From the NCBI RefSeq assembly GCF_035083965.1, contig NC_089727.1, positions 2,671,501-2,735,500 on the forward strand: a stretch of DNA of 64,000 nucleotides, given 5' to 3'. The stretch comes from Branchiostoma lanceolatum. Taxonomy: Eukaryota; Chordata; Leptocardii; Amphioxiformes; Branchiostomatidae. Below the pieces are notes generated by a model. The model worked only from the letters and a program-made list of their open reading frames with translations, made no database searches and had not been told where the DNA came from. The position numbers and the translations under genes were made by a program. This document shows positions 35,801-48,000 of the stretch, one piece after another (position 1 is the stretch's first letter; the number at the start of each line of letters is the position of its first letter).

Positions 35801-38800
35801 CTGAGTTTGGGATTTGTTCAATGTTCCGGGTGATCTATGGATTCCATGGATGGGGAGAGGTTACGATAAAAGAGGGTTGGTATAAGTTTTCTCTCTAAGG
35901 CATATCTATATTTCTACTAGACATTGCAACGACCAAAATCGGATTTGTTTGACCACTGGTTTTATGATTGAACAATGTAAAAGTATTATTTAAAAGGCAA
36001 CAAAACATACACAACTTGAGAAAAGATTCATTCTTTATCTGTGAAATTTGTTGAACGATGTCTAACCCTCGTCAGATGGGGAACAGACGATAATTGGATA
36101 GGGAGTGTGAGGAGTGTATGGCACAAACATTGCATGATGAGATTGTTCCCTTATCGGTATCAAACTTTAAAATTGTTTGAAATAGACTGAATTCTAATGT
36201 CTGCCCTATCAAAATCTATATGGAACAGTTTGCCGTATGATATACAATCTGCAATTAAGAATGAGTTTCGGCAGTTTAGTTAAGCATCTTATCTTAGCTT
36301 AGCATGTATATACATCAGTCAACTTGAAAAGTCTCATAATACTCTGTAGATAGTTGTGACACCTTTTTATGTAATTTCATATGAAATTGTATGCTGAGTT
36401 AAGGTCCAGGAAGATTAGCTAACTTACAAATAATCAGATTAAACGTCATTTATTATCCGCTTCTTGAAAATATTCTGAATCCACAAGTTCATCAAGAATG
36501 GTCAAGACAACAAACGAAGTAAAAAGTAATTTTCTGTTGTTTTAGTGTATGAGCTCAAGATCATAATTCACAAATTATTTACTTGTTGTTGGCTTAGACG
36601 TAGTCATGTTTTCATCATGTGGCCTTGTTGTCGTAATGCCAAAACTGCGAAAATGTCACATCTTCTACCCATGACGTCCCTGCCAACAGTTACGACGTAG
36701 TAGTGCCAGTTGTTTCATCAGTCTTAATTATCATAATGTTAATAGTAGAATCTGATATAAATTCAAACATGAATATGTTACATTTAGGATAGATTTCGTC
36801 TGGTTAGATAACAAATTTATTTTGATCTTGAGGGGTTCCAACAGATTCGATAACCTCAGGTAATAACTATTAATAACAGTTGTCCTTGTCCAAAATCTGG
36901 GGTTAATGTGTAATTACGTAAGGCAGTATGCCAACAGTGGAAAGTTACATCCGATGATGATCAGATAGAGGAAACCTTGTGACTTCTGGGTGTTTGTGCA
37001 TCACCGCTATCCTATTTCTGTCTCGTAAACAAGATAAGCAGTTGCCAGCATAGGAGAGGTAAACATCGCATCATAACTTCTATTCGGCACTGAAGTTTTT
37101 CTGTGCACTCTTCCTTGAGGATACGGTGCTGTACTCTAGTGCGTCTTAAGGTCTTTGTTGCCTTTAACTCGAGAATCAATTGCAAGAAACAGGGCTGCAT
37201 TGAGTGTCGTGGTACGACATTCAGGAAGCTGTTGTACTTGACACTGAGACGTAGTTTGAAGTCCATGGCTGGTGCGGTGTGTGTGATTCATAGGAGCATT
37301 TGTCAGACTGGTCAGATCGGCTTGTGCCTTCGGACAGGGACATGGGCGGACCGGTACCCCCTTCACGACGCCGCGTGCTGCGGACAGGTCCTCCTCCTGC
37401 AGAAGCTCGTGCAGGAGGGAGCGAACGTGAACGCTCGCACGCTCAACTCGTTCACCCCGCTTCATGACGCGTGCCTGGGCGGTCACCCGGGCTGCGTAAA
37501 GATTCTGATCGGAGCAGGAGCACAGGTGGGCATTAGTAGAAGGATCCAATCTGTCAGAGTCACAGTCTTAGCTGACGCCAATAACGAGGGCATTTGATAC
37601 TGTAACAATACCTTCTGAGCAACCCATTGATTTTCCTTAATGAAAATTTCAAGGTTTATGTTGCATTTGAACGTAAGACTCAACTCAAATTCTGCTTTTC
37701 AGGTTAATGCCAAAATTTGTACGACTTTTGTCCACAATCTAGTCATTTTTCTCAGAAACATTCCAGTTCTCAGAAACAACATTTTTTTTCTGTTGCATAT
37801 AACAACAGCTTTTCGAAGAGTTGTATTCTGTTTTGTTGTTGTTTCTATTATCAAAACACCAATAAGCAAGCTGAGCTGAAGATGTATGATCAATTTTTAA
37901 TTCGCGGGCATCAAATCATGGCGTCTTTAGACATTTCTCTCGAGGATGTAACGTTACTGTTTTGGCACCGGACCTCCGATGATGTACTTGAGGTTTGAAG
38001 TACTCATCCTTCAGTTAAGGCTGTGACGGGACGGCTGCCATGCCGTATATATAGTTTGTAGTGTTTGAAACACTTTCCTTACAGGTTCGTACGAGGAGTC
38101 ATACCTCTTACACGACGCAGCAGCCAACGGCCAGGCTCATGTCTTAAGAACGTTAATCGAACAAGGGGCGAATGTAAACTTCCGCACCCCGGACTGGTGC
38201 ATGCCCCTTCATGAGGCCTGTCTTGGGGGACATTTCCACTGTGCACAGGCACTCATCAAGGCTGGGGCAAAGGTAAGATCAGGAGGACGCAATGTTTTGC
38301 TAAAGGCAGAGGCTATTGACAGGATTGGCGGGATTTTTTTTTACTACTCACTGGATGTTCCTTCCAATAGCCATGGCTTTTATTAATCATTCCTCAATAT
38401 ATCTATGTATTTTTCTACAAACGAAGTGACAGTACAACACTGACGGTGAGGAAAAGGAACGAAAGGACATATAGTATGGAAGAAGGAAATTAATGATTTA
38501 CATTTAGAAATATAAGACATTTGTGACTTATCTGATCATAAATGAATTGTTAACAGTCTAGAATAGATAAAATCAGCTTAATTTGCTACAAGAAGAGACG
38601 TGTCAATGACAGGCAAAACACCAAATTTCTGCAACAGTTATGGTGTGGATAGAGTTTTTAGAGATCTTAATCATTAAAAGCTGTTGCACATGTGTCGCTG
38701 TTGAAGTTGAACCCACGGACCATAGACGGGGACACGCCCTTGACCTTTGCCTGCTCCAGAGGAAGTGTTTCCTGCGTCAAACTGCTGTTGAACCATGGGA

Positions 38801-40771
38801 TATCCCCGGACCCAGGGCTCTTCACCAAGTCACCTCTACACGAAGCCTGCTTTAATGGTAAGCTGTTTATTTCATTGCCTCCATGTAGGGAGTCTCTGTT
38901 TTCGATGTGTCTGTGTTTGTCATTTGAATACACCATCAGTATATTGCCATGAAGTGAGTGGGAAGATGACCGAAAAGGTTAGACTTGTCGGAGCGGTAGG
39001 AAGTACAAGAAGTACAGATCAGAGTTGGTAGAAATAGCCATTAATCCGACATGAAATACAGTCCATAGAAAAGGGTACTAATTTACTAATTGTGTCTTTG
39101 CAGACTCGCAGTAACTGTTATATATCTTTAGATTTCTGTACTTGAGTAATATTGAAGAGTTCTCCAGTGCTACATTGAACCTTTCTGCCAGTCCTTTTTG
39201 CATGATCAGTGTAGAAGGTTCCAGTTATATCTGGATCAAGAGACTTAGGCTAGGGTCACAATTCCAAGCCGGGGCCCGACCGGGCTGTTTGAGAAAACAA
39301 AGAATAAAAAATGCATGTCAAGAATATACACAGCGTATGGTAAGGAGACATTTTTTAAAGGTTTTGTGTGTTTTGTTGTCTTTTATGTCATAGTTTTCGT
39401 TCCCACAAGCTGCCCGGCCGGGCCCCGGGTTGGAAATGTGACCCTAGCATTACCGGTAGTTTTTCCTGCTTTGCATCCAGGTCGGCACGAGGTTGTGGAG
39501 GTGCTGATCGATGCAGGAGCAGACGTGGAGACAGTCGAGTCCCAGTACGGCGGCCCTCTGCATGTCGTTTGCAGTAGGAACTACCCAGAGTGTGCAGAGC
39601 TGCTCCTGAGGGCTGGTAGGTCAAGGTTATGATATCTGTGGTCTGGTCGTACAAAAAAATGTAGTGGTCCTGCTTCTGGGCTGGAAAATGACTCCGAACA
39701 GCCTGTTGCATGTGGTCTGCAGTAGGGGTTACTAACCAGAGTACGAGGAGCTGCTCATGAAGGCTGGTAAGTAATGTATTTGGACAGTTTGCAATCACAG
39801 AGAATATGTTCCATAGTTTGGATAGGATGATCACATTGACACTGTGCTGAGTCCACCCGTCCCCGTTTCAGGAGGTTTGCTCTAGTTATTTTGATCTACT
39901 CCGCTCCTGCTCTAATGAGGGCTTGCACGTAACAGACATAATATACTCAGGACTTCTTTAGCACTTTTGGTCCAACTTTTCAGTACATTTAATTGTATCC
40001 TCTGTAAAAGTCGACTTGATATGACTGGATGATTATCACCTTTTCTTTGAAAAAAAAAAAGACAACAACAATTCATCTTTTGTGTCCAGGTGCTGACGTT
40101 GATGCAACCAAAAACTACGAGACTGCGCTGCACGTGGCGGCCAAGGTGGGGAGCCCGGAGGTGGTGCAGGTCCTGCTGGAGTACGGAGCAAACATCAACG
40201 TCAAGGACATCAGCAAACAGAGGCCCCTTGACCTGACTGACCCCGGGTCAGAGGTCAGGAAAATCCTCACATACAGAGATGGTGAGTATATGAATCTAGA
40301 TCCAGGAACTTTTCCACATTGAATTTCGCTTTAAGAGATGCCTCATCTATGTAACCATGCATTTTTCTAAGTAGTGCACATGGTCATCCTGTCAATAGTG
40401 TCCTTAATAGTAATACTATGTACAAATACAACATATACATACATAGCTATTTATATACGCATATATATACATATATATAATATATATACATATATATAAT
40501 GTATTACAGTACTCGATCAGTCATTGATGTGTCATCTCTTCATTTTCAAGCTTTGATACAACTCCAGATGAGGCATTGATAACTTAGTACTATAGGTTTA
40601 GAACTTTTTCCCATTTTCTGGTTATTTTCGTCAGCTCACCCCAGCCACCTGATGCAGCTGTGCCGACTGAGGATACGCCACCTGCTGGGCAGGGAGAGAG
40701 TCAAATTTGTGCAGCTGCTGAGACTGCCTCCCCTCCTGCAGGACTACGTACTCTACAAGTTCTTCAAATGA
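31799..40771 (+). CDS. ASB5-like: ASB5/ASB11-like ankyrin-repeat SOCS-box protein
   Basis: Main isoform exons: 31799-32027, 37338-37525 (or 38085-38272), 38707-38857, 39481-39615, 40090-40281, 40635-40771; phases close to 343 aa. Residues about 26-52 are a hydrophobic segment (LALFCFRILIKVSLC) followed by YYYVVRENRRLAKK, closely resembling the N-terminus of vertebrate ASB5 and ASB11. Then WADRYPLHDAA starts about six ankyrin repeats (FTPLHDACLGGH, TPLTFACSRGS, TALHVAAKVGS). The C-terminal SOCS box has a BC-box (LMQLCRLRIR) and a Cul5-box-like LPPLLQDYVLY, ending at TGA 40769-40771. Known role: ASB proteins are substrate receptors of Elongin B/C-Cullin 5 ubiquitin ligases. The N-terminal hydrophobic exon implies membrane anchoring (inference). 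First exons and exon 2 are multiplied; see separate entries. A possible poly(A) signal is at 41204-41209. Confidence 0.9.
32275..32600. repeat. ~15-bp minisatellite TATGTTCCGACACCCC
   Basis: Degenerate units of about 15-16 bp (ATGTTCCGACACCCCT and variants) lie between first exons 1a and 1b. Open frames across it (VPTPLYSDT-like) are repeat translations without splice or start context. Confidence 0.9.
32806..32881. repeat. (GT)n microsatellite
   Basis: Near-perfect GT dinucleotide tract of about 75 bp within the ASB-like first-exon cluster. Confidence 0.95.
33255..33435 (+). CDS. ASB-like alternative first exon 1b
   Basis: 60 codons plus one base, donor ATCG|GTTTGT, phase 1. Encodes AALLCFRLLIKASLCVFQY followed by VYVVRENRKEAKRI. 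The RKEA motif matches the NRKEAARI of vertebrate ASB5/ASB11 even better than exon 1a does. Clearly a paralogous copy of exon 1a. Confidence 0.85.
33799..33946 (+). CDS. ASB-like alternative first exon 1c (predicted)
   Basis: 49 codons plus one base, donor ATAG|GTTTGT, phase 1. Encodes one hydrophobic helix (FACVVIVLYTSVRIFF) and RCVLHHC. Weak similarity to 1a/1b, but same size class, topology and phase. Confidence 0.55.
34087..34237 (+). CDS. ASB-like alternative first exon 1d (predicted)
   Basis: 50 codons plus one base from ATG 34087, donor GGAG|GTCTGT, phase 1. Encodes VALVIFHVLFLLFAKCLLHYW and a polar tail. An in-frame upstream ATG exists at 34021. Confidence 0.5.
34343..34478 (+). CDS. 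ASB-like alternative first exon 1e (predicted)
   Basis: 45 codons plus one base, donor AATG|GTTGGT, phase 1. Encodes FILFLLVVYVAVRVVLECVFYHC. It shares the hydrophobic-helix then R-V/I-x(4)-C-x(2-3)-H-C pattern with 1c. Confidence 0.5.
34479..37337 (+). other. Intron between first-exon cluster and exon 2a
   Basis: Contains the MITE at 34722-34941 and otherwise AT-rich sequence without an exon-like frame. The frame upstream of exon 2a is open from 37103 with an in-frame ATG at 37265, so a soluble isoform reading straight into exon 2a is conceivable but unsupported. Confidence 0.5.
34722..34941. mobile_element. MITE, GGCCACACCAATTTATT family
   Basis: Left end AGGCCACACCAATTTATTT and right end AAATTGAATTGGTGTGGCT are inverted repeats. 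About 220 bp, no coding capacity. A compact member of the family listed at 2911-3573. Confidence 0.8.
37338..37525 (+). CDS. ASB-like exon 2a (ankyrin repeats 1-2)
   Basis: 188 bp, acceptor CGGACAG, donor CACAG|GTGGGC, enters in phase 1 and leaves in phase 0. Encodes TWADRYPLHDAACCGQ through FTPLHDACLGGH to LIGAGAQ. Confidence 0.85.
38085..38272 (+). CDS. ASB-like exon 2b, alternative to 2a
   Basis: 188 bp, exactly the length of exon 2a, with the same phases (1 in, 0 out) and consensus sites CTTACAG and AAAG|GTAAGA. Encodes SYEESYLLHDAAANGQ through CMPLHEACLGGH to LIKAGAK, co-linear with 2a. Including both 2a and 2b would shift the frame, so they must be mutually exclusive. Confidence 0.8.
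39690..39772 (+). pseudogene. Decayed copy of ASB-like exon 4
   Basis: Reads LLHVVCSRGY, stop, PEYEELLMKAG, against exon 4 PLHVVCSRNYPECAELLLRAG, followed by a donor-like GCTG|GTAAGT. It lies about 155 bp downstream of the exon 4 end and carries an in-frame stop. Confidence 0.8.
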
Positions 40772-41480
40772 TTTGCAGAATAATCTTCTTTTTTGTACAG
40801 GACAAATCTTGAAATAACCTCCTAAGGCCGCTGTCACACTGTAGTTGACGAGCTTTGGCCACATTTGCTGACCACCTGGCCAGAAGGTCATTGAATTTAA
40901 AAATCAACAGAGACTTCAGCATATTTTCTCCTGAAAATCTCGTAGTTTGTACTCTACAAGTTCTTGAAATGATCTACAGAATAATCATTCTTTTGAATTA
41001 CCTGCTAATGCCCCTGTCACACAGCCAATGAGCTTTGATTGTTTTTGTTGCTTTCCAGAAGTGTATTATTGTCTAGATATAGCCAACAGTCGTACTTAGT
41101 AGTCTATTGTTACAGCAAAGTCAGTCACAGTTCACTGTCACATGTATGTTTTCCCCTATATTTCTACAATGTATTTGCAATTAGCCCACGGGCACGAACT
41201 TGCAATAAAACTTTCAGTAGTCATCTGTAAATCTACTATTTTTGCACCTTATCACATTGCTTGGAGACCTGTGAACATCGGCTGATCGCTAAAATCGTGC
41301 AATGATAGAAAGAACACTGGGCGTCTTAAAGCTTTCTACCGAAAATGTCATTTAGAGATTTTTCTGATGTGACAGGGTCATAAAAGACATGGTCGTGTTC
41401 AAGTTCTTAAAATGATATCTTACAGAACAGTCTTCGAAAAGGTCTTGAAATGACCTCCTGCAAGACATAGGAAATAATCT
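40772..41480 (+). repeat. Duplicated 3' end / 3'UTR of the ASB-like gene
   Basis: The segment around the stop (GTACTCTACAAGTTCTTCAAATGAT...AGAATAATC) recurs at 40945-41000 and more weakly at 41395-41465. The following words CCTCC/TGCTAA.GCC.CTGTCACAC and GAGCTTTG are also repeated. Further poly(A)-like AATAAA sites are at 41204 and 42214. Confidence 0.7.
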
Positions 41481-44237
41481 TTTAATCTATTTATACTGTG
41501 ATGATCATTGACCTGATTAATGTAGAAAATAGCTGTATGAGATTGACAAAAAGACTGTACCTGTGTTTGTATGTAAATGATATGTTAAGATGGAAAACGG
41601 GTAATGGAGGAATACCGCAAATGCAGAGACTGAAGAACAATTGTATAGATGTTCGTATAATGTAGTAGTATTCTGTTTATAAGATGTTACTTAGGATTGC
41701 AATGGTTTGACGAAATTGCAAGTTGAGGTAAAAATATATCAATTGAGAATATGTTGCAACCAACTGAATGGTTTATATTGTAAATACACTTACCTTAAAG
41801 GTACAGGAGTTTGGTGCATGTGTGTATGCGATGTGTAGAAATATGTTAGGATGGAAAGTGAGAAGGAGTAGAACAGACAAAATGTAGAGAGCAAGCATCA
41901 ATGCAAGACAGGATAAAGATTTCCCTTCAGATAACTCTTTTAGTGATGATAGTATGAATAAGTTTTAAGTAGTTACTTACAAATAAGCTGTTTTCATAAT
42001 GAAATTCTGTACAGTTGAAAAATGGGATTTAGATTTTGAAAAATTAGTGCAATAAAACTCAAACAGTATTCTTTTCTTCAATCTGCTTGAGTTATGTTTG
42101 ATTGCAATTATGATTGTTTCATGCAATAGTTGCCTATTAAGTAACAGATTATTGTACAATGCAACATTTGATAAATGACATTTTATCTTCTATTCCTTTC
42201 TTATTTGACTTGCAATAAAATTCACAACATCATTGTTACTCATCCTTCAATTTATTTGAAATTCTGAAACATTTTTCAACATGAAAGTACAATACTAAAT
42301 TTCCTTACATGGACTTTGACACCATGAATAAATACAGTTCACAAGGCAAGGCTTCGCTTCACATTCAAAACCATCAGTACAAAGTACCACGCAAATCTGT
42401 TGCTACAACTTAATTGCATTACACAAACTCCACAATACAGGTATAAAAAAGGTGCCAATTGAGAAAATAATTGCAAAGGATGGGCCACTTTAGATTGGAA
42501 AACACTAAGACTGAAAAAATCAGATTTACTTAAAGCCAAATGTAGTTCGACTGTTGCTCAATGAAAAACGAAGTTTTATATGTAAACTGAAACAGCATAC
42601 TGCTACCTCCTGTATTATGATTCTTGTCTGTAATAGATTTCGGTGAGAAATATATTCGACTTTAACAGAGTCTGATTTTTCAATTTCGAAAGTGCAAATC
42701 CAAAGTGTCCTCCAAAGTCTAAGGTGGGCAGTGTTTTCATTCAGGGCTTAAGTTTTCACAATAATTATTAAAGGTTTTCAATCAACAATTTGATACACAT
42801 TTTCTTGATGCCCCCTTCAAAATTCTATGATCTACACATTACATACAACACCATAACAGTACTAGTAGACTAGGTACAGGTACCAGAGTAAGTCAGGTAC
42901 ATGTGATTACAACATGCAATTGAGTACAAATAAATATGTTGTCCAGACTATGACACTAACAATACTCAGTTCTTGAACCATTAAATCAACATTATTGGAA
43001 GGACTGAAAACCACAAAAGAGTTGCTTAATATGCATATTTGAACAGTACTTACTTTTTCTTCCTCTACAACACTGCTGTTCATACATACCAATCTTATAT
43101 TGTTAATCTGTGAATTTTACCATGTATGTTGGACAGAACTTTTCTCATAAATTCTTCTAACATACTTTGTACAGAGTATATTTCAGTCCTACAACAGCTC
43201 ATCATAAGACTCCTGTACACAATTGATGAAGGTATTTTTAGTGACAGTGCATGACATCTTTTGATTACTAAATGATATGTTTGTGCTACATTTTCGTACA
43301 GTAGGTATGAGGACTGTTTAGTTGTACCAACAAAAATATTTACTTTCGGACATAAAATGTATTATGATATATGTCCCATCCACATGTATGTACTGCACAT
43401 GTATGTAAAAGCAAGGAGGTTCAAACCTCATTGGTCAAAGTAAGATTAAATGCCGACAAGTGGTCACTATTCGACTGGTGAAGCTGCTTTTATGAATTTC
43501 TGATTTCTCCTTTCTTTTCATTTTGCACAAAACTTGCATCATGTGTAGGAAGCCATTACAACACAGTTACATATGATTGTAGGCACACATTTGTTTCAAT
43601 GATAAACATCAATACGTGAGCTTTCATACAAGTGTTAGGATGCAGACAGCAGAGTCAAGCAGAAGACCATGCATGCATGGGTCGTGCAGCACAGTAGATG
43701 AGCAGACTTTGGTGGATCTATGTTTTGGATTTGTTTCAATGGTATACACCAACATATATGGTAATTGAAAATCTTGTATTAGGATGCAGGTAGTACATGT
43801 GCATTGGTACGACGCTGGGACAGGCAGTGCCTTGTGGCACATGTCGTGGATGAACAGAATATGGTGGAAATACATGTACGGTACGTTAAATTAACTGGAT
43901 GTCGACATAGGTTGAATCTGTTTTGATGATGGGAGACTAACACGATCTTCCATGCTAGAGTAAGGAGTCATACATTTGAAACTGTCACTGTGCGACTGGC
44001 GGAGAGAGGCATGAGATGATGCCAATACGTTGCGGATGAACTGAATTTGTGAAATCTATTGTTGTGTTGGAAATGTACATGTACATGTAGGTTGAAAGTA
44101 ATTATACAGACCAACAAACATGATCTTACATGCTAGAGTAGGACACAGATGTAGGCAATGTGTGATTGTGTCACTGTTGCGGATGACCAGAATATGGTGC
44201 ATTTATGCTCGAGTAAAGACATACATGTGAAGCTGTG
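41481..44237. other. Convergent 3' region between ASB-like gene and TMEM33
   Basis: No exon recognised. AATAAA on the plus strand at 42214 and TTTATT (minus-strand AATAAA) at 42251 face each other and might mark convergent 3' ends; that would mean long 3'UTRs (inference). 43620-44230 holds loosely repeated words (GATGCAG, GGTGGA, ACATGTACATG). Confidence 0.4.
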
Positions 44238-45010
44238 TCACTGTGCCACGGGTGGAGCCAGGCGTGAGATGATGCCGATGGCCTTGGTGCACATGTTGCG
44301 GATGAAGACGGGGCAGCTGGGGCGGGAGCACAGCTGCTCCATCATCACACGCAGCTCGTAGAACAGCTGTCTGCAGGGGGAGGAGGAAAGAAAAGAGAGT
44401 CACCCAGACATCTTCATCAGCATAGAGGTGATCCATTTTTGGGCCACACACATCTGTGCAAGCACTACAGCAAGGGTGCTGGCTAGTCTGCTGGTAATAA
44501 GTGTTCACACTGTTGGGTTTTTTTACATGCAAAAGTTTGACTTTTATTGTTGGATTCAGCCACATCAGTTTGATTTGTTCTTGCATCTTAAAAAATATGC
44601 TTGACTGGAAAAACATCATGAAAACAAAGCCTGAGGACCAGTTTTATGAAGTGACTACAGCATATTGAAGTTTTCCCCCTACCCTCTGCTTTTATAATGT
44701 CGGTTTGCTATATTTTCACCTTAAAATGTCTAGAAGACCAAGGAAATAAACTGGTGTGGCCTTGCAAGATAAAGTGTGATATAAATCTGTTTACCTTGAG
44801 TAGGGGTTTCTCCTGGAGGCGTACCGCAGGGTCAGGAATCGGTAGTAGATAAACGGCACCAGTAGACTCATGCGGCCTCTGGGAGGGGAAGGAGAAACAT
44901 TTAATAACCACAGTCTTACTACGAGCCAACCCAGCAGACAAGGCAAGCTGCCATCCAGCCCCCGCATACTTGTGCAAGGAAGTCTAACCCCCGCACCACG
45001 GGGAACAACA

Positions 45011-45046
<36 letters not shown>

Positions 45047-48000
45047 ACTTCCGCGCTTCCGCGTTTATGAAGGATACGAATCCGGGAATGAATGGCAATA
45101 GTAATGGATAACCTCAAGTCAAGCGTACACGCTCAAACAACATCTTCAGAAAAGAGGCTGTAGCTGCACAGTTCCCGTTTAGAACTTTATTCAAGCCAAC
45201 ACCCAGACTAGTTTCGCCTTGTGTGTTCCCAATGGTAAGAGCTCAAATGAGCACAAGTACAATGTGTCCTAGCTTTTATAGACCAGGTTCAGAGTGCCCT
45301 ACATGTAGGTGGCTTAACTATGTGACTTGACAGTTTTTTTCTGTGCTTCTACAGACATTCTGCATACTGTTTGACTCCTAGGTTGAGTACCTATGTTTGG
45401 CCTCAAGCAGGTTCAAAATCCCACCACCCTTATTGAAAAGAGTCCATCGATCCTGGTATTAGTGGATCAGACCTTACAGCCCAGTATTATACAGCTTGTA
45501 CAATGGTGTGTTTATCAGTTACATAAAACAAACAAACAAGTGTCCTGACCAAGAGGACAGTAACTCACCCGAACACCATGAAGACCACTGCCGGCATCAG
45601 GAATATCTCGGTGCAGGCGATCAGGCGCAGGATGTCCTGCTGCCTAGCAACCAGCTTGTCGAGTAAGGAGCGTAGAAACTGTCCAGTATTTGGGCCATAG
45701 ATCTGTTCATGGAAGAACAAAACACTGTCTTTATATATTAACTACATTGTACTTGTAGCACATGCTTAAAAAACATGGAAAATAAGAATAGAAAGTTTTG
45801 GATCAGAGGTTTACAGCAGAACATTTTCAGCCCATAATTATAATTTAATTAGGTTCTAAGGTTTCAAAATTGGATGTTATTGCAGCTTTGGACCCAGAGA
45901 TACAGTTAAAGTCCTTCTAATACCAGTGGTGCATAGGGCGGTACCCAACTCCTTTTCAATAGCCCTTGGGCCACACAGCTTTGTGCAATCGCTACAGCAG
46001 GGGGCTAGTCCACTGCCGGTAGTGTGTGTTTAACTACCATATGATTATACCATACTCTGTCCCAAACGCTAAGTACTAGAATAAGCAGAGAAAGCAGTAT
46101 GTAACATTTTTGAAGTCTTTGGTGTAACACTGAGGATCAAACTCATGACATACCAAATGCAAGGCAAACACAAGGCATTCACTTGGCCATTGCAACTGTT
46201 CAGAGAAACAGTAGCCTGACTAAATCATATTTCTAGCTAACAGCCCTTTCACTGATGTGCGGAGGGGCTGCATATACATGTACATGATTGTAGATCCCTG
46301 TACAGAGAGAATTTGTGTCACACAGAGAAACATGACTCACATTAAGTAACGTCTTGGTGAAGGCTGTGGCATGGAGCAGGGCAAACATGAACACAGGCAT
46401 GAGAATCACTGGACATAGGGTTAAGGAGATATATATGTATGTACATTTTGGCATAAGTGCTAGATGATTATGATATATTTCTGTTCTTCAATCATGATTC
46501 TGTCATTAGTGCTTCACTAATCAGTTCAGATTAAAGGTGCCCTAAGCGATTTCAGGGGGTAAAACTTGAAATATTCTGGGGAAAACAATTCTGTTTTGTG
46601 AGGTTGAAATTGACATTTGCTTCCCCATATTAGCACATCTGCATCATTATTTCAGACTTTGGGCGCTTAAAAATAGCACAGAAGCAAGCCACAAAAGGAG
46701 TATTTTATTTATTGGGTCCCCCAAAAAATCAGCCCAGAATCCAGCCGTAACCGTTTTCTGTCGACAATTTTCGGTAACTTCCGGTCGCGCGACGTCGCAA
46801 TGCTCAAGGACATTGAACCATGACCACGTGATTATTTCTTCGGATGCGTTCGGGACTTATCGGTCAGAATCGTGCATGTTCGGAAGATTTGAAATGAAGG
46901 CTGGCCTCCAAGTGCTCAGATTTTCAATGAGTTCCCACCACACAACGACATCACATTTTTGCTCCATGATGGTCGATATGTGATGGTATAGAGTTATCTA
47001 AACTTACTATGGATAGAAATCAGAAAAAAATTGATTTTGAATATACGACTTTCAGCGCCCTCATATTGCTTAGGTTGCCTTTAAATGTAGAGTTATCAAC
47101 ATAAATGATTTTATGAAAAATTTAAGTATATCTCTTAAAAATATATGTTTTGGACATATTTGAATAGAATAAAGGTAAAGGAAGTCCCATAGCCTTTTTG
47201 AGGCTGTAGGGGCAGTGGGATGTTATCCACTGTGACTAGGACAGGGTGTTGGAAGGCGGAGCCCATCCCTCTCCTTCCACCACCTTTTACCTCTTCAACC
47301 AATGTCAGGTCCCCAATGTTACACCTGGGTGGGGTGAGGAAAGTCATGTAAAGTCAGTGACATATCAGTGGTTAGCGCCACATGATGCCCCATTGGTGGC
47401 AAAATGCCAGGGGATTCGAACCCAGGACCTTTTGAAAAGGATACTTGTGAAGGGGAATGAGTTGACAAAGATGAGAGCGAAGAAGAGGTAGTGGGCGCTG
47501 TCCTCCAGGACCAGCTGGGCGAAGAACTCCCGGGTCAGCTGGGGGCGGGGCAGTCTCTGGTGCAGGCGCAGGACGCTGGTGATGGCGCTACTGATCAGGG
47601 CACGCTGGTAGCAGCCGTACGCAACATGGATACTGGAGGAGGGAACACAACATGATATAACAATGCAACCATGATATAACACCAATCAATACACACTGCA
47701 GGGCCTTCTCTGATGCAGCTGGGAAACACTAGTACTGGTGATGTCACTACTGATCAGGGCACGCTGGTAGCAGCCGTAAGCTACATGGATACTGTAGGAC
47801 GGAAAACAGTTATACTCTAGTTAATAACAGTTACACTGCAGGGCCTTCTCTGATGCAGCTGGGAAACACTGGTGATGGCGCTACTGATCAAGGCCTGCTG
47901 GTAGCAGGCGTACGCAACATGGATACTGTAGGACGGAAAACAGTTAAACTCTAGTTAATAACAGTTACACTGCAGGGCCTTCTCTGATGCAGCTGGGAAA

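Noticed and set aside
37103..37597. Single 164-codon exon starting at 37103
   Set aside because: The first 78 codons show no ankyrin or ASB similarity and sit upstream of a clear acceptor at 37337. Treated as intron readthrough, although a soluble isoform from ATG 37265 is not excluded.
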